Counted from the stretch's first letter, positions 12,131 to 23,466 are shown. The stretch: 64,000 nt of DNA from Mauremys mutica (GCF_020497125.1 NC_059082.1:61520948-61584947); one strand, 5' to 3'. The notes: generated by a model not told the origin, from the letters alone. Made by a program: numbers and translations.

Positions 12131-13269
12131 CAGGGGTTCTCACAACAAAAATTTTTTTGGGGGGGAGGCGCCCACAGAGTTTGAGCATCAACTCTTGCAG
12201 CCAGCCACTCTGACAATTTTTCCTAAAACACTTAATTGACTTTAAGAAAAACAAATAAATATGCACATATACATGTCCAAATCATCGTAATGCAGGACTT
12301 TTTTGCAGACTCAATAATAAAAACAGTTTACAGTTGTCTTTATTCTTTACTGTACCTAAACAGAACAGAAACACAAATTAGGTGCTGTTCATATTCTTGT
12401 TGTTTTTATTTTGTTGTTGTTTCTTTGGCTTTTTTGGTTGCTTTTTGGGGGGCTGGGGTTTAAGACTTGCTAGCTATTACTTTTCACAGCAGAAGACCAG
12501 CTAGCTAGTTGGGAGGCAGTGAAAAGTGATAGTAACAAACATACAAATATCATTTTTGACAGCAGACTTACTCAGCCCCAGCAAGCTGAGGAACAAATTA
12601 AACCCTAGATGGCGAGGCGGGTAGGGAGGCAGTGGGGGTCAGGGGCAATGGGGGGATGGATGGAGGTCCAGGAGAGGTGCCAGCGGTGATGGGGGTGGAC
12701 TGGAGCCCAGGGCCAGCACCTGAAGCCTGGGACTGGAGACTGGAGCCAGCCACCACACAGCTGAAGCTTGGGCCTGGAGGACACAGCAGGGGCCATGAGC
12801 AATGTGGGGGATCCCGGGGTACCACGGCCAGGGCCCACTGACAGAGCTCACCGCCACGTGACTGAAGCCCAGGGACAGAGCAGGCAAGCAGGGTTCAGGG
12901 GTGATGGGAGGAATGGTGAGCCTGGGGCTGGAGCCCAGAGCCCGAAGCCCTATGACAGGGGGATGGAGCCTGCTGCCATGCAGCCGAAGCCCAAAGCCCC
13001 ACAGCCAGAGCCTGTTGCCCGGCACCCTAGGGCTGAAGTCAGAAGCACAAGCCCCACTGCTGCCGGGAAGGTGGGGAACTCCCACTGGCTGCCTACTCCA
13101 CCAGCATTTGTGGCTCCAGAGGAGGGCAGGGCCCAATCCCTGCTGGTAGCCCCTGTGGAGGGGCCACTGCTTTGCTCCCCCCCTCCCATCACCTCCCCGG
13201 AAGCTGTGGCCACAAGAAAAGCCCCTGGTGGCCACATGCAGCCATGATTGCCGCATTTGAGAAATGCTG
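12131..13269. mobile_element. hAT-type non-autonomous transposon, GC-rich interior
   Basis: The left end is CAGGGGTTCTCACAAC; the right end on the other strand is CAGCATTTCTCAAATG. Flanking octamers are CTCTAAGT (12123-12130) and CTCTAAGC (13270-13277), 7 of 8 identical and of the form nnnTAnnn. The GC-rich interior from about 12600 carries degenerate GAAGCC/GGAGCC-type repeats. These keep long frames open on both strands (up to 205 codons, 12639-13256 minus), but none resembles a known protein. No transposase. Confidence 0.75.
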
Positions 13270-13627
13270 CTCTAAGCCGCCTTCTTGCCCTCTCACTGAA
13301 CCTGGTGCTGCTATGTTTGATAAACCCTCGACTCCTATTACATTAACCTGCTCTTGTATCGGCAAAGCTCAGTTTCAACCCTCAGAGCCATATAAAGCAT
13401 AATGGAAGACATAATCCTGCCTCCCTCTCCCAAGAATCCAAGGGTCCAATCATATGTCTAGTAGAAACAATGGGATTTTGCCACTCACTTCACTGGTAGT
13501 TGTTGGATGGATGGAGGCCCAAGTTAAGTAGACCACAGAGTTGGAATATGTAAGATACCTTATGGCTAGGAAAAGCAAAGTCTCTGGACAGTGGAGATGT
13601 CCCAGTTTGGCTAGTGTCATATACTTA

Positions 13628-13683
13628 GGCCCAGATCCTCAGCTGGTATAAGCAGGATTTACACCAGTGTAAGGAGCTGGCCC
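13628..13683. repeat. short palindromic repeat (family A)
   Basis: GGCCCAGATCCTCAGCTGG at the left and CACCAGTGTAAGGAGCTGGCCC-like sequence at the right. This is a short version of the palindrome at 60512-60600. Confidence 0.6.
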
Positions 13684-14939
13684 TTAATTTTTCAGGTCCA
13701 CCTTGATAGGGCTAATAGAACAGGAGAATTTTTAAGAATTAGTATATTTCAAAAGGCTAATATTAGTGGTACTGAAATAACAGATTTAGTCAAACAAATT
13801 CACTCAAACTGCTTATCCAAAGGGGACCTATTCCAATGAATTTCATTGGCTTTGGACACTGGAAATATTTATATCAGGGATGTACAATGTGGGCTCGCAG
13901 AAACCAAATACTCCCCATGGACTCGTAAAATGTGAACCTGAGATGCCCTTACCGCTGAATTGCAAGGTTAGGGCAAAACTGAACAAAGGCAGGTTTTATT
14001 GCTGATTAACAGAAAATGCAATTAATTCCCACGAGTCCCCCAAGAAAGACACAAACATGAGTAAAGATGAGGGATAATAGTGTGGTTACAAATTATCCAC
14101 AAGCACATGCACGTTTGGTGAGGCCCTCGGATTCCTGGGAAGCTGCCACGGCCTACTCCAGCGTTGTGAAGGCGACATAACCCCGGTTTTGAGGGCTGAG
14201 ATTTTCAGAACAGTACAGATTGTTAGCCACACTTACCTTTAATGGATGATGTGTAGCTAAACCCTCTGCACTGCTCTGAAGGTCTCTGCTGGAGATTGCA
14301 GCAAACCTTGCAAGTGCAGACTTACACCTCATATCCAAAGCCCTTTGTAGTCAATGGAAATATGTCAGTTGGGCTTTGGATCAGCCCCTAGACATGATTT
14401 TACTGGTGGTCCTAGAACAGATATGCCTTTTAAAGACCCAGCAAAAGGAAGACTTTTAGGCCAACACTGACATGATGAGAAGACCGCTGCCTCTGCCCAG
14501 CTGCTAGTGATTCAGTACCAGGAGACCAGTGAGTGAGCCAAAAGCATTTGGCTATAGCAGCTTCATGAGATCCATTCCAGAAGGGGCATTTGGAGAGTGA
14601 ATGATAGACCAGAAGGAAAGAGGAGTGAAAATAGTATCTTTATGAATTAATTATAAACAAGGACACTCGCTCTGTTTAATCTCTGAATAGCCTGACTGAC
14701 TTCTATTCCACAGCTTACTGTATGAGTGTGGGGGGCGGGGGACAATCAATAACTGTGTGCTGAATTTTACCCTCATGTACAACAGTGCAAATTCTATGTA
14801 GTTATTTGTGTCTGTTTTAGATTCACCATGAAATAATTCTGAACATGAACAAAGCAGCGTCTCAGATACCACAGTGATGAGAACAGTATGAAAGTCCATC
14901 TAAAAGAGACAGCTATCTAATGGCAGCAGGGACAAGTGG

Positions 14940-15065
14940 CAAGGGATGGGATGAGGAGTCAAGACACCCAGGTTCTGCCAATGATCTGCTGTGCGACATT
15001 GGACAAGTCACTTCACCTCTCTGTGCCTTTGCTTCCCCATTTGCAAAATGGAGATAGTGAGACGG
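14940..15065 (+). repeat. MIR-type SINE fragment
   Basis: CACCCAGGTTCTGCC, TGCGACATTGGACAAGTCAC, TTCACCTCTCTGTGCC and CATTTGCAAAATGGAGATA occur in the order of the MIR consensus on the plus strand. Confidence 0.65.
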
Positions 15066-15537
15066 GGCGACATCCACTCCTATGCAGAGGGCCTGCAAAA
15101 GAACTAAGCACCATTCAAGTCCTACATAAGCTGGGGTATGAAGACTTTCCCAAAATGCTCTGAAACAAAATGTGCAGAGCAGCAAAAAGGCTGGGGGGAT
15201 ATGGATTTATGAAAAAAGATTAAAAGGGCTAAATATACATTGACTAAACACTGATTAAGGGAGGCATGATAATCCCCAAATATTTGAAGGCTATAAACCA
15301 CAAGGACAGAGGATTTATTTAGGGTAATAAATAGGGTATAGTTAGGCATGACCAGTGGCATTAAGTTAAAAAGAGGAAAAGTTTCCTGACCGTGAGATGG
15401 ATTATGAAACATAGTATTATCCTCCCTTGGGGAACGGTGGAAGCCTGTAACCTTGGACATCTAAAACTTGACCACACAAAGCACAAGTATGTGCAGGGTA
15501 GGCAACAATCCATCGTAGGCAGAGAGCTAAACTGGAA

Positions 15538-15830
15538 GATTCATAGGTCTTAAGGCCAGAAGGGAGCATTAGATCATTTAGTCTGATCTCCTGTAGAACA
15601 CAAGCCATAGAACTTCAACCAGTTTCCCCTGTATTGAGCCCAATATTTTGTGTTTGGCTAAAGAATACCTTCCAGAAAGGCATTCGGTCTCGTTCTGAAG
15701 ATATCAAGAGATGGAGAATCCACCACTTCCCTTGGAAGTTTGTTCCAATGGTTAATCCTCCTCACTGTTAAAATGTGTGCCTAATTTCTCATTTGAATTT
15801 GCCTGGCTTTAACTTCCAGCCACAGCGCTG
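15538..15830 (-). mobile_element. CR1-type 3' fragment
   Basis: TAAGGCCAGAAGGGAGCATTA, GTCTGATCTCCTGTAGAACA, ATGGAGAATCCACCACTTCC and TTGTTCCAATGGTTAAT follow a turtle CR1-like tail, with its 3' end at the left. The orientation and family are from recognition only. Confidence 0.5.
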
Positions 15831-16255
15831 AGATTGAGATTGTGATGCCTGATCCAAAGTCCTTTGAAGCTAATGGAAAGACACATATTGACTTGAATGG
15901 ACTTTCAGGTCCTTGCTGAACACTATTTTCTGTTCACTCAACTTGCGCTGTTAGTAAAGGTAAGAAGCCTTTATATTGTCAGATGCCAGAGATGTAAAAC
16001 AACTGCCCTAAATAGATTCAGCTACCTGTAAACATAAAGGACTGCTTTGTTCCTGACCACCCACGGAGAGGGTGAAACGCACACTCCCTACCTCATCCTG
16101 CCTAGTCATTAACCCTCCCCAGGTGATGAGACGATGCAGCTGAACAAGCACCCAGAGAGCATATGTCTATTATTGTTATAATGTAAAAATGTAGGAATGC
16201 TGTGAACAATAATCTAAATAATAGAACAAAGAACACTACATCACTATACAAACAA
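15831..16255. other. no gene seen; palindromic repeat
   Basis: About 15845-15920 is a palindrome (GCCTGATCCAAAGTCCTTTG facing GGACTTTCAGGTCCTTGC). Nothing else recognised. Confidence 0.4.
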
Positions 16256-16285
16256 CGAGAATACTTGTGGCACCTTAGAGACTAA

Positions 16286-16345
16286 CACATTTATTTGGGC
16301 ATAAGCTTTTGTGGGCTAAAACCCACTTCATCAGATGCATGGAGT
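16286..16345 (-). ncRNA. hammerhead-like motif in PLE 3' region (degenerate)
   Basis: Minus strand: CTGATGA (16334-16328), then a stem-loop (AGTGGGT TTTA GCCCAC), then AAAA where the hammerhead core requires GAAA (the change is at 16310), then a GC-TTAT-GC mini-stem. PLEs are known to carry hammerhead ribozymes. The expected helix I pairing is not evident to me. The changed GAAA box and the changed cleavage-site base suggest no activity. Confidence 0.4.
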
Positions 16346-16674
16346 GGAAAATACAGAAGGCAGGTATAAATATACAGTACATGAAAAGATGGGAGTTGTC
16401 TTACCAAGTTGGGGGTCAGTGCTAACAAGACAATTCAATTAAGGTGGAAGTGGACTATTCTCAACAGTAGAATTCCAAGGGAGGAAAAATCACTTTTGTA
16501 GTGGAAATGAAGCCAATGTAATCAGGGTGGCCCATTTCAAACAGTTGTCAAGAAGGGGTGAATATCAACAGAGGGAAAATTACTTTTTGTAGTGACCCAT
16601 CCACTCCCAGTCTTTATTCAAGCCTAATTTGATGGTGTCCAGTTATAAATTAATTCCAGTTCTGCAGTTTCTCG

Positions 16675-16875
16675 TTAAAGTCTGTTTTTGAAGTTTTTTT
16701 GTTGAAGAACTGCCACTTTTAAGTCTGTTATTGAGTGTCCAGGGAGACTGAAATGTTCTCCGACTGGTTTTTGAATGTTATAATTCTTGACGTCTGATTT
16801 GTGTCCATTTATTGTTTTGTGTAGAGACTGTCCAGTTTGGCCAATGTACATGGCAGAGGGGCATTGCTGGTACAT
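16675..16875 (-). pseudogene. PLE GIY-YIG endonuclease, C-terminal part
   Basis: An open minus-strand stretch encodes CPSAMYIGQTGQSLHK, NGHKSDVKNYNIQKPVGEHF and PGHSITDLKV, the YIG half and downstream core of the GIY-YIG nuclease that PLEs use to nick target DNA. The preceding part (FTCTSTNVIYAIM, about 17700-17662) lies on the far side of the solo LTR, so the LTR splits the nuclease domain. The frame ends at a stop just after KNFKNRL. The domain call is secure; the protein is not functional. Confidence 0.8.
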
Positions 16876-16881
16876 GATGGC

Positions 16882-17656
16882 TGTTGTCAGACAGCCACCG
16901 GTGTGATGCTCTGCTCTGTTCAGTGCTGATATCAGTCAGCTGCGTGCGTGTGTTCCCTCTGTGTGCTGCCCCGGCTCTGCAGATTGCTGGCACAGCAGAT
17001 CCTGAGAGAAACCCCAGTGACCACAGACTCTGATAAGGTACGAAGGCAACCGGCCAGGTTTATTCTCAAACGAAACACAATCTCTAGCTTCCCTGATCAG
17101 ATGTCTACAGTTCTGCTAGTATATATATGCTCCCTGACAATAGACTGGCTTAGTCAGTGGCGGGACTCTCCACTGCCCCCTAGGCCAGACAAAGACACCA
17201 CCCCAGGGATGCATTCTTATACACAGGTACAAACAAGTTACACATCACTCCTGACTATTGAGGTGCAACTCCCCTACGTCATAAGGTACAACCCTTCTAC
17301 GCAGTAAGGTGCTGCCTTTCACCTTGTACATGTTGGTTTGGACAAAACAACTCTATCCATCATATTACCCTTTTGACCCTGTCTTTAGGATGGGTCAGCC
17401 TGTTCCTTGTTATCTGTGTGGAATGTGCAAGTATCCGAATGTTCTGATATCTGGTGTCCAGTACCTTTTAGGTATGTATCTTTTTGCAGCATCAGTCCTT
17501 TCCTTGCCAGCTTCTGTGAGCATGGCCTGTCTCTGGCTCATATCTTAACTTTGCTTTTTGTTAGCAAAGTCTTGACCATTATTTTAGTTCAAGCCTCAGG
17601 CCTCATTCCGGGCCTCTGATACAAGGGTTTGTGTTTCAGGGCTTCACCTTACTACA
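16882..17656 (-). mobile_element. solo LTR of an endogenous retrovirus-type element
   Basis: The unit begins TGTTGTCAG and ends TTACTACA, so it has TG...CA ends (TGT...ACA), and is flanked by the 5-bp duplication ATGGC at 16877-16881 and 17657-17661. Length is 775 bp. On the minus strand there is a TATA-like TGTATAAGAATG, then a polyadenylation signal AATAAA (plus 17059-17064), giving a U3-R-U5 layout in minus orientation. No internal viral region remains, as after LTR-LTR recombination. The frames 16948-17307 and 17309-17548 are chance frames inside it. Class assignment (ERV rather than Gypsy) is inference. Confidence 0.8.
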
Positions 17657-17661
17657 ATGGC

Positions 17662-18109
17662 ATATATCACATTGGTAGATGTGCAGGTGAACGAGCCCTG
17701 ATGGTGTGGCTGATGTGGTTAGGTCCTATGATTGCCGGGTTAGTGTTTTTGTTGTGCGGTGTGTAGTTGCTGGTGAGTATTTGTTTCAGGTTGGGGGGCT
17801 GTCTGTAAGCGAGGACTGACTTGTCTCCCAAAGTCTGTGAGAGTGAGGGATTGTCCTTCAGGATAGGTTGTAGATCCTTGATGATGCGCTGGAAAGGTTT
17901 TAGCTGAGGGCTGAAGGTGATGGCTAGTGGCATTCTGTTACTTTCTTTGTTAGGCCTGTCCTGTAGTAAGTGACTTCTGGGTACCCTTCTGGCTCTGACA
18001 ATCTGTTTCTTCACTTCACCAGGTGGGTATTGTAGTTTTAAGAACGCTTGATAAAGATCCTATAGGTGTTTGTCTCTGTCTGAGGGATTGAAACAAATGC
18101 AGTTGTATC
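17662..18109 (-). pseudogene. PLE linker between RT and endonuclease
   Basis: A minus-strand frame (17667-18014) encodes KKQIVRARRVPRSHLLQDR, PLAITFSPQLKPFQRIIKDL, LAYRQPPNLKQIL and NYTPHNKNTNP, the conserved PLE segment between the RT thumb and the GIY-YIG domain. It is also seen, in pieces, in the copy at 32240-32710. The stretch that holds a CxxC pair in copy 2 is deleted here. Confidence 0.7.
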
Positions 18110-18112
18110 TTA

Positions 18113-18401
18113 GGCCTGGTCTACACTAAGGGCGGGGGTCGAACTAGGGTACGCAAGTTCAGCTACGTGTAGCTGAACTCGAAGTACCCTAGTTCGAACT
18201 ACTTACCCGTCCAGACGCCGCGGGATCGAAGTCCGCGGCTCCAAGGTCGACTCCGCCACCGCCGTTTGCAGTGGTGGAGTTCCGGAGTCGACCGGAGCGC
18301 GTGGGGAGTTCGAACTATCGCGTCTAAATTAGATGCGATAGTTCGAACTCCGAGAAGTCGAACTCACCGTGTCGACCCGCGCGGTAAGTGTAGATCTACC
18401 C
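18113..18401. mobile_element. Harbinger-type MITE with TTCGAA motifs
   Basis: The left end is GGCCTGGTCTACACTA; the right end on the other strand is GGGTAGATCTACACTTA. A TTA duplication flanks it at 18110-18112 and 18402-18404. The paralogous PLE copy at 32699-32735 has the uninterrupted site (TGTATCTTAGAGCTTGG), which proves both ends. The 289-bp unit contains several palindromes (GTTCAGCTA/TAGCTGAAC; GTTCGAACTATCGCG and its complement) and six TCGAA-type sites. It shares its end with the complete Harbinger at 40672-45468. Confidence 0.92.
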
Positions 18402-18404
18402 TTA

Positions 18405-19340
18405 GAGCTTGGCTGTAGACAGTGGATAATGTGATGTGGTCTGGATGAAAGCTGGAGGCATGTAGGTAAGTATACCAGTCAGTAGGTTTCTGGTATAGGG
18501 TGGTGTTTATGTGACCATTGCTTATTTGTCCTGTAGTGTCCAGGAAGTGGATCTCTTGTGTGGACTGGTCCAGGCTGAGGTTGATGGTAGGGTGGAAACT
18601 GTTGAAATCCTGGAGGAATTCCTCAAGGGCCTCTTTCCCATGGGTCCAGATGATGAAGATGTCATCAATGTAGTGCAAGTAGAGTAGGGGCATTAGGGGA
18701 CGAGAGCTGAGGAAACATTGTTCTAAGTCAGCCATAAAAATGTTAGCACACTGTGGGCCCATGCAGGTACCCATAGCAGTGCCATTGACTTGAAGGTATA
18801 AATTGTCCCCAAATCTGAAATAGTTGTGAGTGAGGACAAAGTCAAAGTTCAGCCCCCAGGTTTGCCGTGACATTATCGGGGATACTGTTCCTGATGGCTT
18901 GTAGTCCATCTTTGTGTGGAATGTTGATGTAGAGAGCTTCTACATCCATAGTGGCTAGGATGGTGTTTTCTGGAAGATCACCAATGGATTGTAGTTTCCT
19001 CAGGAAGTCAGTGATGGCTCAAAGATAGCTGGGAGTGCTGGTAGCGTAGGGCCTGAGGATAGAGTCTACATAGCCAGACAATCCTGCTGTCAGGGTGCCA
19101 ATGCCTGAGATGATGGGGCGTCTAGGATTTCCAGGTTTATGGATTTTGAGTAACGGATAGAATATCCCTGGTCAGGGCTCTAGGGGTGTGTCTGTGTAGA
19201 TTTGTTCTTGTGCTTCTTCAGGGAGTTTCTTGAGCAGATGGTGTAGTTTCTTTTGGTAACCCTCAGTGGGATCAGAGGGTAATGGCCTGTAGAATGTGGT
19301 GTCAGAGAGTTGTCTACCAGCCTCTCGTTCATATTCCGAC
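18405..19340 (-). pseudogene. PLE reverse transcriptase fragment
   Basis: From 19340 down, the minus strand encodes PKIHKPGNPRRPIISGIGTL (about 19150-19085), then after a frameshift near 18870 GLNFDFVLTHNYFRFGDNLY, VNGTAMGTCMGPQCANIFMA and the catalytic YIDDIFIIW motif (about 18675-18649), then SFHPTINLSLDQSTQEIHFL and TTLYQKPTDWYTYLHASSFH. These are the palm and thumb motifs of a PLE reverse transcriptase. The last dozen codons of the open frame (18364-18404) read into the inserted MITE. The N-terminal fingers are missing and the frame is broken. Confidence 0.85.
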
Positions 19341-19344
19341 TATC

Positions 19345-22134
19345 ACTATAACACCCAGCAGCTTTACAGCCTTCCTAGCACTCACGCTGGTTCTTTTTCA
19401 TCATTGCTTTCATGACCTACTTGGGGGAGAAGATTCTCAAAGAGTTGTTTAAGGGTTCCAAGGCATAACAGCTGCAAGGTACTGGAGCCTAAAGTTTCAA
19501 TATTCTTAGGCAAAGGAATTGATTTTCCATCTCATGACCCTTCACTTTGAATTTCTTTCTTAACTTACAAGCAGCAGAAGATTTGAAGTGACAAGTTGGA
19601 GCAGGGGAGGGGCAGGGAATAGCATGCGCGCGCACACACACACACACACACACCAACCATGATCAGGCACCACCATTAAGGGTGGGCAACTGGGAACTCT
19701 TTTATCATTGTGAAATAAAAGATACAACTTACTCTGTCTGCCTTTGGTTTTGTTCTTTCTAGTTTTCTTTCTTCCGCTGTTACAGGCCCAGAGGCATCAG
19801 CAGCTGGTTTGGTGGCAGGGCTAGGTAAATAGGACAGTTCCAGGGCCCGGTTCAGCAGTGAGTCCAGACAGGACCTTTCCTTCACCACTCCTTGCGCTGA
19901 CCAGTCCCAGAATAGCTTGTCTTTTACCTAGATGCAGAACAGACGGGACTCCCACTGGTGCTCAATAGCTGATGGGTGAGAGAGTGATGGCCCAGCTACT
20001 GAGAAAAGTTGGGGTGAGGTTCTGTGGAGTGCTCTGTGTTGTGACCCTGAATGTGGGAGATCGGGAGCAAAGCAAGAGAGAAAGAGGAGACAAGAGGGAA
20101 GTGAAGAACGAGCCAAAGAGAAGGAGGTTCTGCTACAAGAGGAGAGGGGACATAAAGTAGAAGAGGGAGGGCCAAGGGTCACAATAGGGGAAAAGGCACC
20201 AGGGAGGGCGAAGGAAGGTCAGAGGGGATGTTAGGGCTGAGTAGGCAGTGGGAGGGGAAGTCAGCCAGCATTCTCTTGAAGACTCCAGGAGGAGAGTGGA
20301 GGCCTTTGTGACCTCTTCATGAAGACAATAGTGGATGGGGCTCCAGTGAGGCAGCCCGAGAGAGGCTGGGACCTTACAGCTGCTTCTGGGCCTGGAGAAG
20401 AAATTAGATTTATGGATCTGGTTGGATTGAAAACTACAAGTTGGATTTGGATCCAAGGACCCACAAGCTTTGGAAGTTTGGATCCAGAACTCCAGTTCAG
20501 GACCATTCTTAATTTTAAAAGTATTTTAAGATCTTCAGGTGAAAGGCACTTTAAATGTGCAAGTATTATGATAATGAATTTATAAGGGGACAAGTTCACC
20601 ACTGACATCAACTAGTGCAACTCCACTGACATTAGTTGACTTTCACCCACCTGGCTGGGGTATATTTGGCCCAGCAAGTCCAGCCTAGCAGAAGTGGGAT
20701 ACAACAGGACTGAACTCAGGGAGAAACTTGGTGCATTGAAAAACTCTTTTAATGCTTGAAATTCCTTTCTGTTATTCTAACATGACATGTTGAATAGTCT
20801 TTTAATAGTGTGTTAGAAAAATCAAGAGTGGGAGACCCTTGTTTCTGACTTGAAAAAGCAAAATGGGTCCAATTTTAATTAAGTTCTCTTTCTGCATGGA
20901 CATTGGTGCAAATCCAGACAATCACTTTGTTTTGAACACTACAGTTTTCAGATAAAATTTGTGATTAATCTGTGAACCGTTCTATGTATCTGTTGTATCT
21001 ATGGGACTATAAAAGTGCCCTCTGGTGGCACGCTATGCTTAAAATTGATTTTTTTTTTAATTCAAAGATTCACTGCAACAGAGAATTGAAATGCTGACTG
21101 GTGTTGGGGTCTAAATCCTAAGGGCACTGTGTTTTTGTTATTAGTTCCTATGTTACTCCTGAAGTCAGATTTGGAGATCTACGTTCTCAACACTCAATTT
21201 ACTATTTTTCAAAATAGCACCAAGCTAACAAAACCCTAGGACTCCATAGTGACAAACCAGAAGATCACTGCTATTCTTACTACCTGCACCGTTGTACTTT
21301 ATGGGGAATCTAGGGTATTGCCATGGCAATGCCAAATCCTGAAGCTTCACTGCATTTTTGTTTTTAAAAAGATTGTGTTCACTGACAGGCAAATTCTGGA
21401 GAAATAGACCACCAAAAAATAGAGGCAAATTCTTCTCTTTTACTTTGTTCAAGTAGAAAAACATTAATACAAATTCATGTAGCCAACCAATTTTTAACCA
21501 CAACTCGCTTTTATCTAACTCCCACCTGTGTCCCCCATATAAGTCACTTTTCTGATTATCTGGAGTTTGATTATTTTTTGTCTCCCAAACATGTTGGATA
21601 AATAAGATAATACTGTGTAGAACCCAGGAAGCCTGTTTTTTCTGAAATAATGGGCACTAGCTTGATACGGACTAGGAAGATACACTCCACTCAAACTCTG
21701 TATCCCTTCTGTACATTTTATACTCTACTCAAACATTTTCACACAATCACGTAATTTCAATTCATTTCTTCATACGAGTCACAAATGGTAACGTAAGAAG
21801 TGTCCAAACACCTGCTGCTCCCTCTGAAGTGAATGCCAGATCCAAGTGCTCAGCACCTCTCAAGATTCAGTGCAATAAAGTGTTAATATAGGAATTACCA
21901 AGGCAACACTGTAGATTTCTGGAACAACTCAGTCTCATAGGAAAAATCATAATGTAATCTGGCTAAAGTTACTAAAGCGATACTCAATTTCAGTGACTTT
22001 AGCTGTCTGTTAATATGGGCATGACTAGCAAAGTTTTATTGTAATAACTAGAGATTTCTAATAAAATCCTTATAATTTTTATGGTGATGAATTTTTATAT
22101 GGGATGTCAGAGCTTGCTATACAAATGCAAAGAA
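19345..22134. other. no gene seen; CA microsatellite
   Basis: A (CA)n run lies at 19633-19653 after a GCGCGC stretch. The frames at 19676-20611 on both strands have no recognisable domain. A weak palindrome occurs at about 20590-20670. Nothing else supportable. Confidence 0.45.
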
Positions 22135-22140
22135 CTTCTG

Positions 22141-22700
22141 GTTCTGTTCAATATATTCATCAATGATTTAGATAATGGCATACAGAGTACACTTATAAAG
22201 TTTGCAGACGATACCAAGCTGGGAGAGGTTGCAGGGCTTTGGAGGATAGGATTAAAATTCAAAATGATATGAACAAACTGGAGAAATGGTCTGAAGTAAA
22301 TAGGATAAAATTCAATAAGGACAAATGCAAAGTACTCCACTTAGGAAGGAACAATCAGTTGCACAAATACAAAATGGGAAATGACTGCCTAGAAAGGAGT
22401 ACTGCAGAAACGGATCTGGAGGTTATAGTGGATCACAAGCTAAATATGAGTCAACAGCGTAAATGTTGCGCAAAAAACCAAACAAACCATCATTCTGGGA
22501 TGTATTAGCAGGAGTGTTTTAAGCAAGACACAAGAAGTAATTCTTCCGCTCTACACTGATTAGGCCTCAGCTGGAGTATTGTGTCCAGGAAAGATGTGGA
22601 TAAATTGGAGAAAGTCCAGAGAAGCACAACAAAAATGATTAAAGGTCTAGAAAACATGACCTATGAAGGAAGATTGAAAAATTGTGTTTCTTTAGAAGAA
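22141..22700 (+). pseudogene. CR1 reverse transcriptase C-terminal remnant
   Basis: Plus-strand codons give LFNIFINDLDNGIQSTLIKF then FADDTKLGE, the catalytic F/YADD motif of non-LTR reverse transcriptases. A frameshift near 22240 leads to RIKIQNDMNKLEKWSEVNRI, KFNKDKCKVLHLGRNN and ETDLEVIVDHKLNMSQQ, the CR1 C-terminal region. A second shift falls near 22460. The reading frame is dead. Confidence 0.85.
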
Positions 22701-22965
22701 AAAGATTGAGAGGGGACATGATAACAGTTTCAAGTACATAAAAGGCTGTTACAAGGAGGAGGGAGGTAAATTGTTCTGGGGATACGACAAGAAGCAATGA
22801 GCTTAAATTACAGGATGGGCAGTTTATGTTGAACATTAGGAAAAACTTCCTAACTGTCAGGGTGGTTAAGCACTGAAATAAATTGCCTAGGGAGGTTGTG
22901 GAATCTCTGTCATTGGAGATTTTAAAGAGCAGGTTAGACAAACACCTGTCAGGGATGGTCTAGAT

Positions 22966-23165
22966 CAGTGGTTCTCAAAGCCGGTCCACCGCTTGTTCAG
23001 GGAAAGCCCCTGGCAGGCCGGCTGGTTTGTTTACCTGCTGCATCCACAGGTTTGGCCAATTGCAGCTCCCACCGGCCAAACCTGCAAACGCGGCAGGGAA
23101 ACAAACCGGCCGGCCTGCCCGGGGCTTTCCCTGAACAAGCGGCGGACTGGCTTTGAGAACCACGG
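22966..23165. mobile_element. hAT MITE, near-perfect palindrome
   Basis: The ends are CAGTGGTTCTCAAAG and its complement. The identical octamer GTCTAGAT flanks it at 22958-22965 and 23166-23173. The 200-bp element is almost palindromic throughout, so both strands show similar chance frames (22968-23156 plus, 22975-23163 minus). It is inserted in the CR1 3' region. Confidence 0.92.
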
Positions 23166-23273
23166 GTCTAGATAATACTTAGTCCTGCCAAGAGTGCAGG
23201 GGACTGGACTAGATGACCTCTTGAGGTCCCTTCCAGTCCTACGATTCTGTGATTCTATTACTGTACATGAAGC

Positions 23274-23360
23274 AGTGTAGTCTGGTGGCTAGAGTAGGAC
23301 AACTGGGAATCAGGATTCCTCAGTTCCATAATCTGAGTTTTGCCACTTACTCATATCAAA
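23274..23360 (+). repeat. MIR-type SINE head
   Basis: GTAGTCTGGTGGCTAGAGTA, CAGGATTCCTCAGTTCC and TTTTGCCACTTACTC resemble the tRNA-like head of MIR on the plus strand. Confidence 0.5.
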
Positions 23361-23381
23361 GTGTCTAAGAGTAGATAAAGA

Positions 23382-23466
23382 GACCAGTCCTCAGCTGGTG
23401 TCATTCGGTGTGGCTCTGCTGATCTTAGTGGAGCAATGCTGATTTACATCAAGAGAGGACCTGGCT
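23382..23466. repeat. short palindromic repeat (family A)
   Basis: ACCAGTCCTCAGCTGGTGT pairs with ACATCAAGAGAGGACCTGGCT on the far arm. Confidence 0.6.

Larger units (their letters stand above)
13278..15537. other. no gene seen; small repeats
   Basis: Non-coding, with a family A palindrome (13628-13683), a MIR fragment (14940-15065) and a half palindrome with AGTCAATGGAAA...CTTTGGATCAGCCC (about 14338-14385). The short frames here show no domain. Confidence 0.4.
16256..19340 (-). mobile_element. Penelope-like retroelement, copy 1 (5' truncated, interrupted twice)
   Basis: On the minus strand the order is reverse transcriptase (19340 down to 18405), linker (18109-17662), GIY-YIG endonuclease (17700-16675 with a gap), then a 3' untranslated region ending in the GTGGCACCTTAGAGACTAAC block at 16268. 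That order is the PLE order. It is interrupted by a solo LTR (16882-17656) and a Harbinger-type MITE (18113-18401). It shares most of its length with the copy at 31641-33066. Relative to that copy, about 62 nt of the linker near 17733 is missing. Frameshifts and stops make it dead. Confidence 0.85.
22135..23258 (+). mobile_element. CR1 LINE, 5' truncated
   Basis: Begins inside the reverse transcriptase near FNIFINDLDNGIQSTLIKFA (22147 onward) and ends in the usual CR1 3' tail (CTGGACTAGATGACCTCTTG, CCCTTCCAGTCCTACGATTC) with short ATTCTGTG-type repeats at 23240-23258. Interrupted by a 200-bp hAT MITE at 22966-23165. The truncated 5' end is typical of LINE insertion. Confidence 0.85.

Noticed and set aside
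12598..13402. Several overlapping long frames on both strands (up to 205 codons)
   Set aside because: They lie in the GC-rich repetitive interior of a hAT element, are open on both strands at once, and show no domain or start context.
16948..17619. 119-, 79- and 70-codon plus frames with hydrophobic stretches
   Set aside because: They fall inside the solo LTR and lack any known domain; the LTR is in minus orientation.
22968..23175. Similar ~60-codon frames on opposite strands
   Set aside because: They arise because the hAT MITE is nearly a perfect palindrome.
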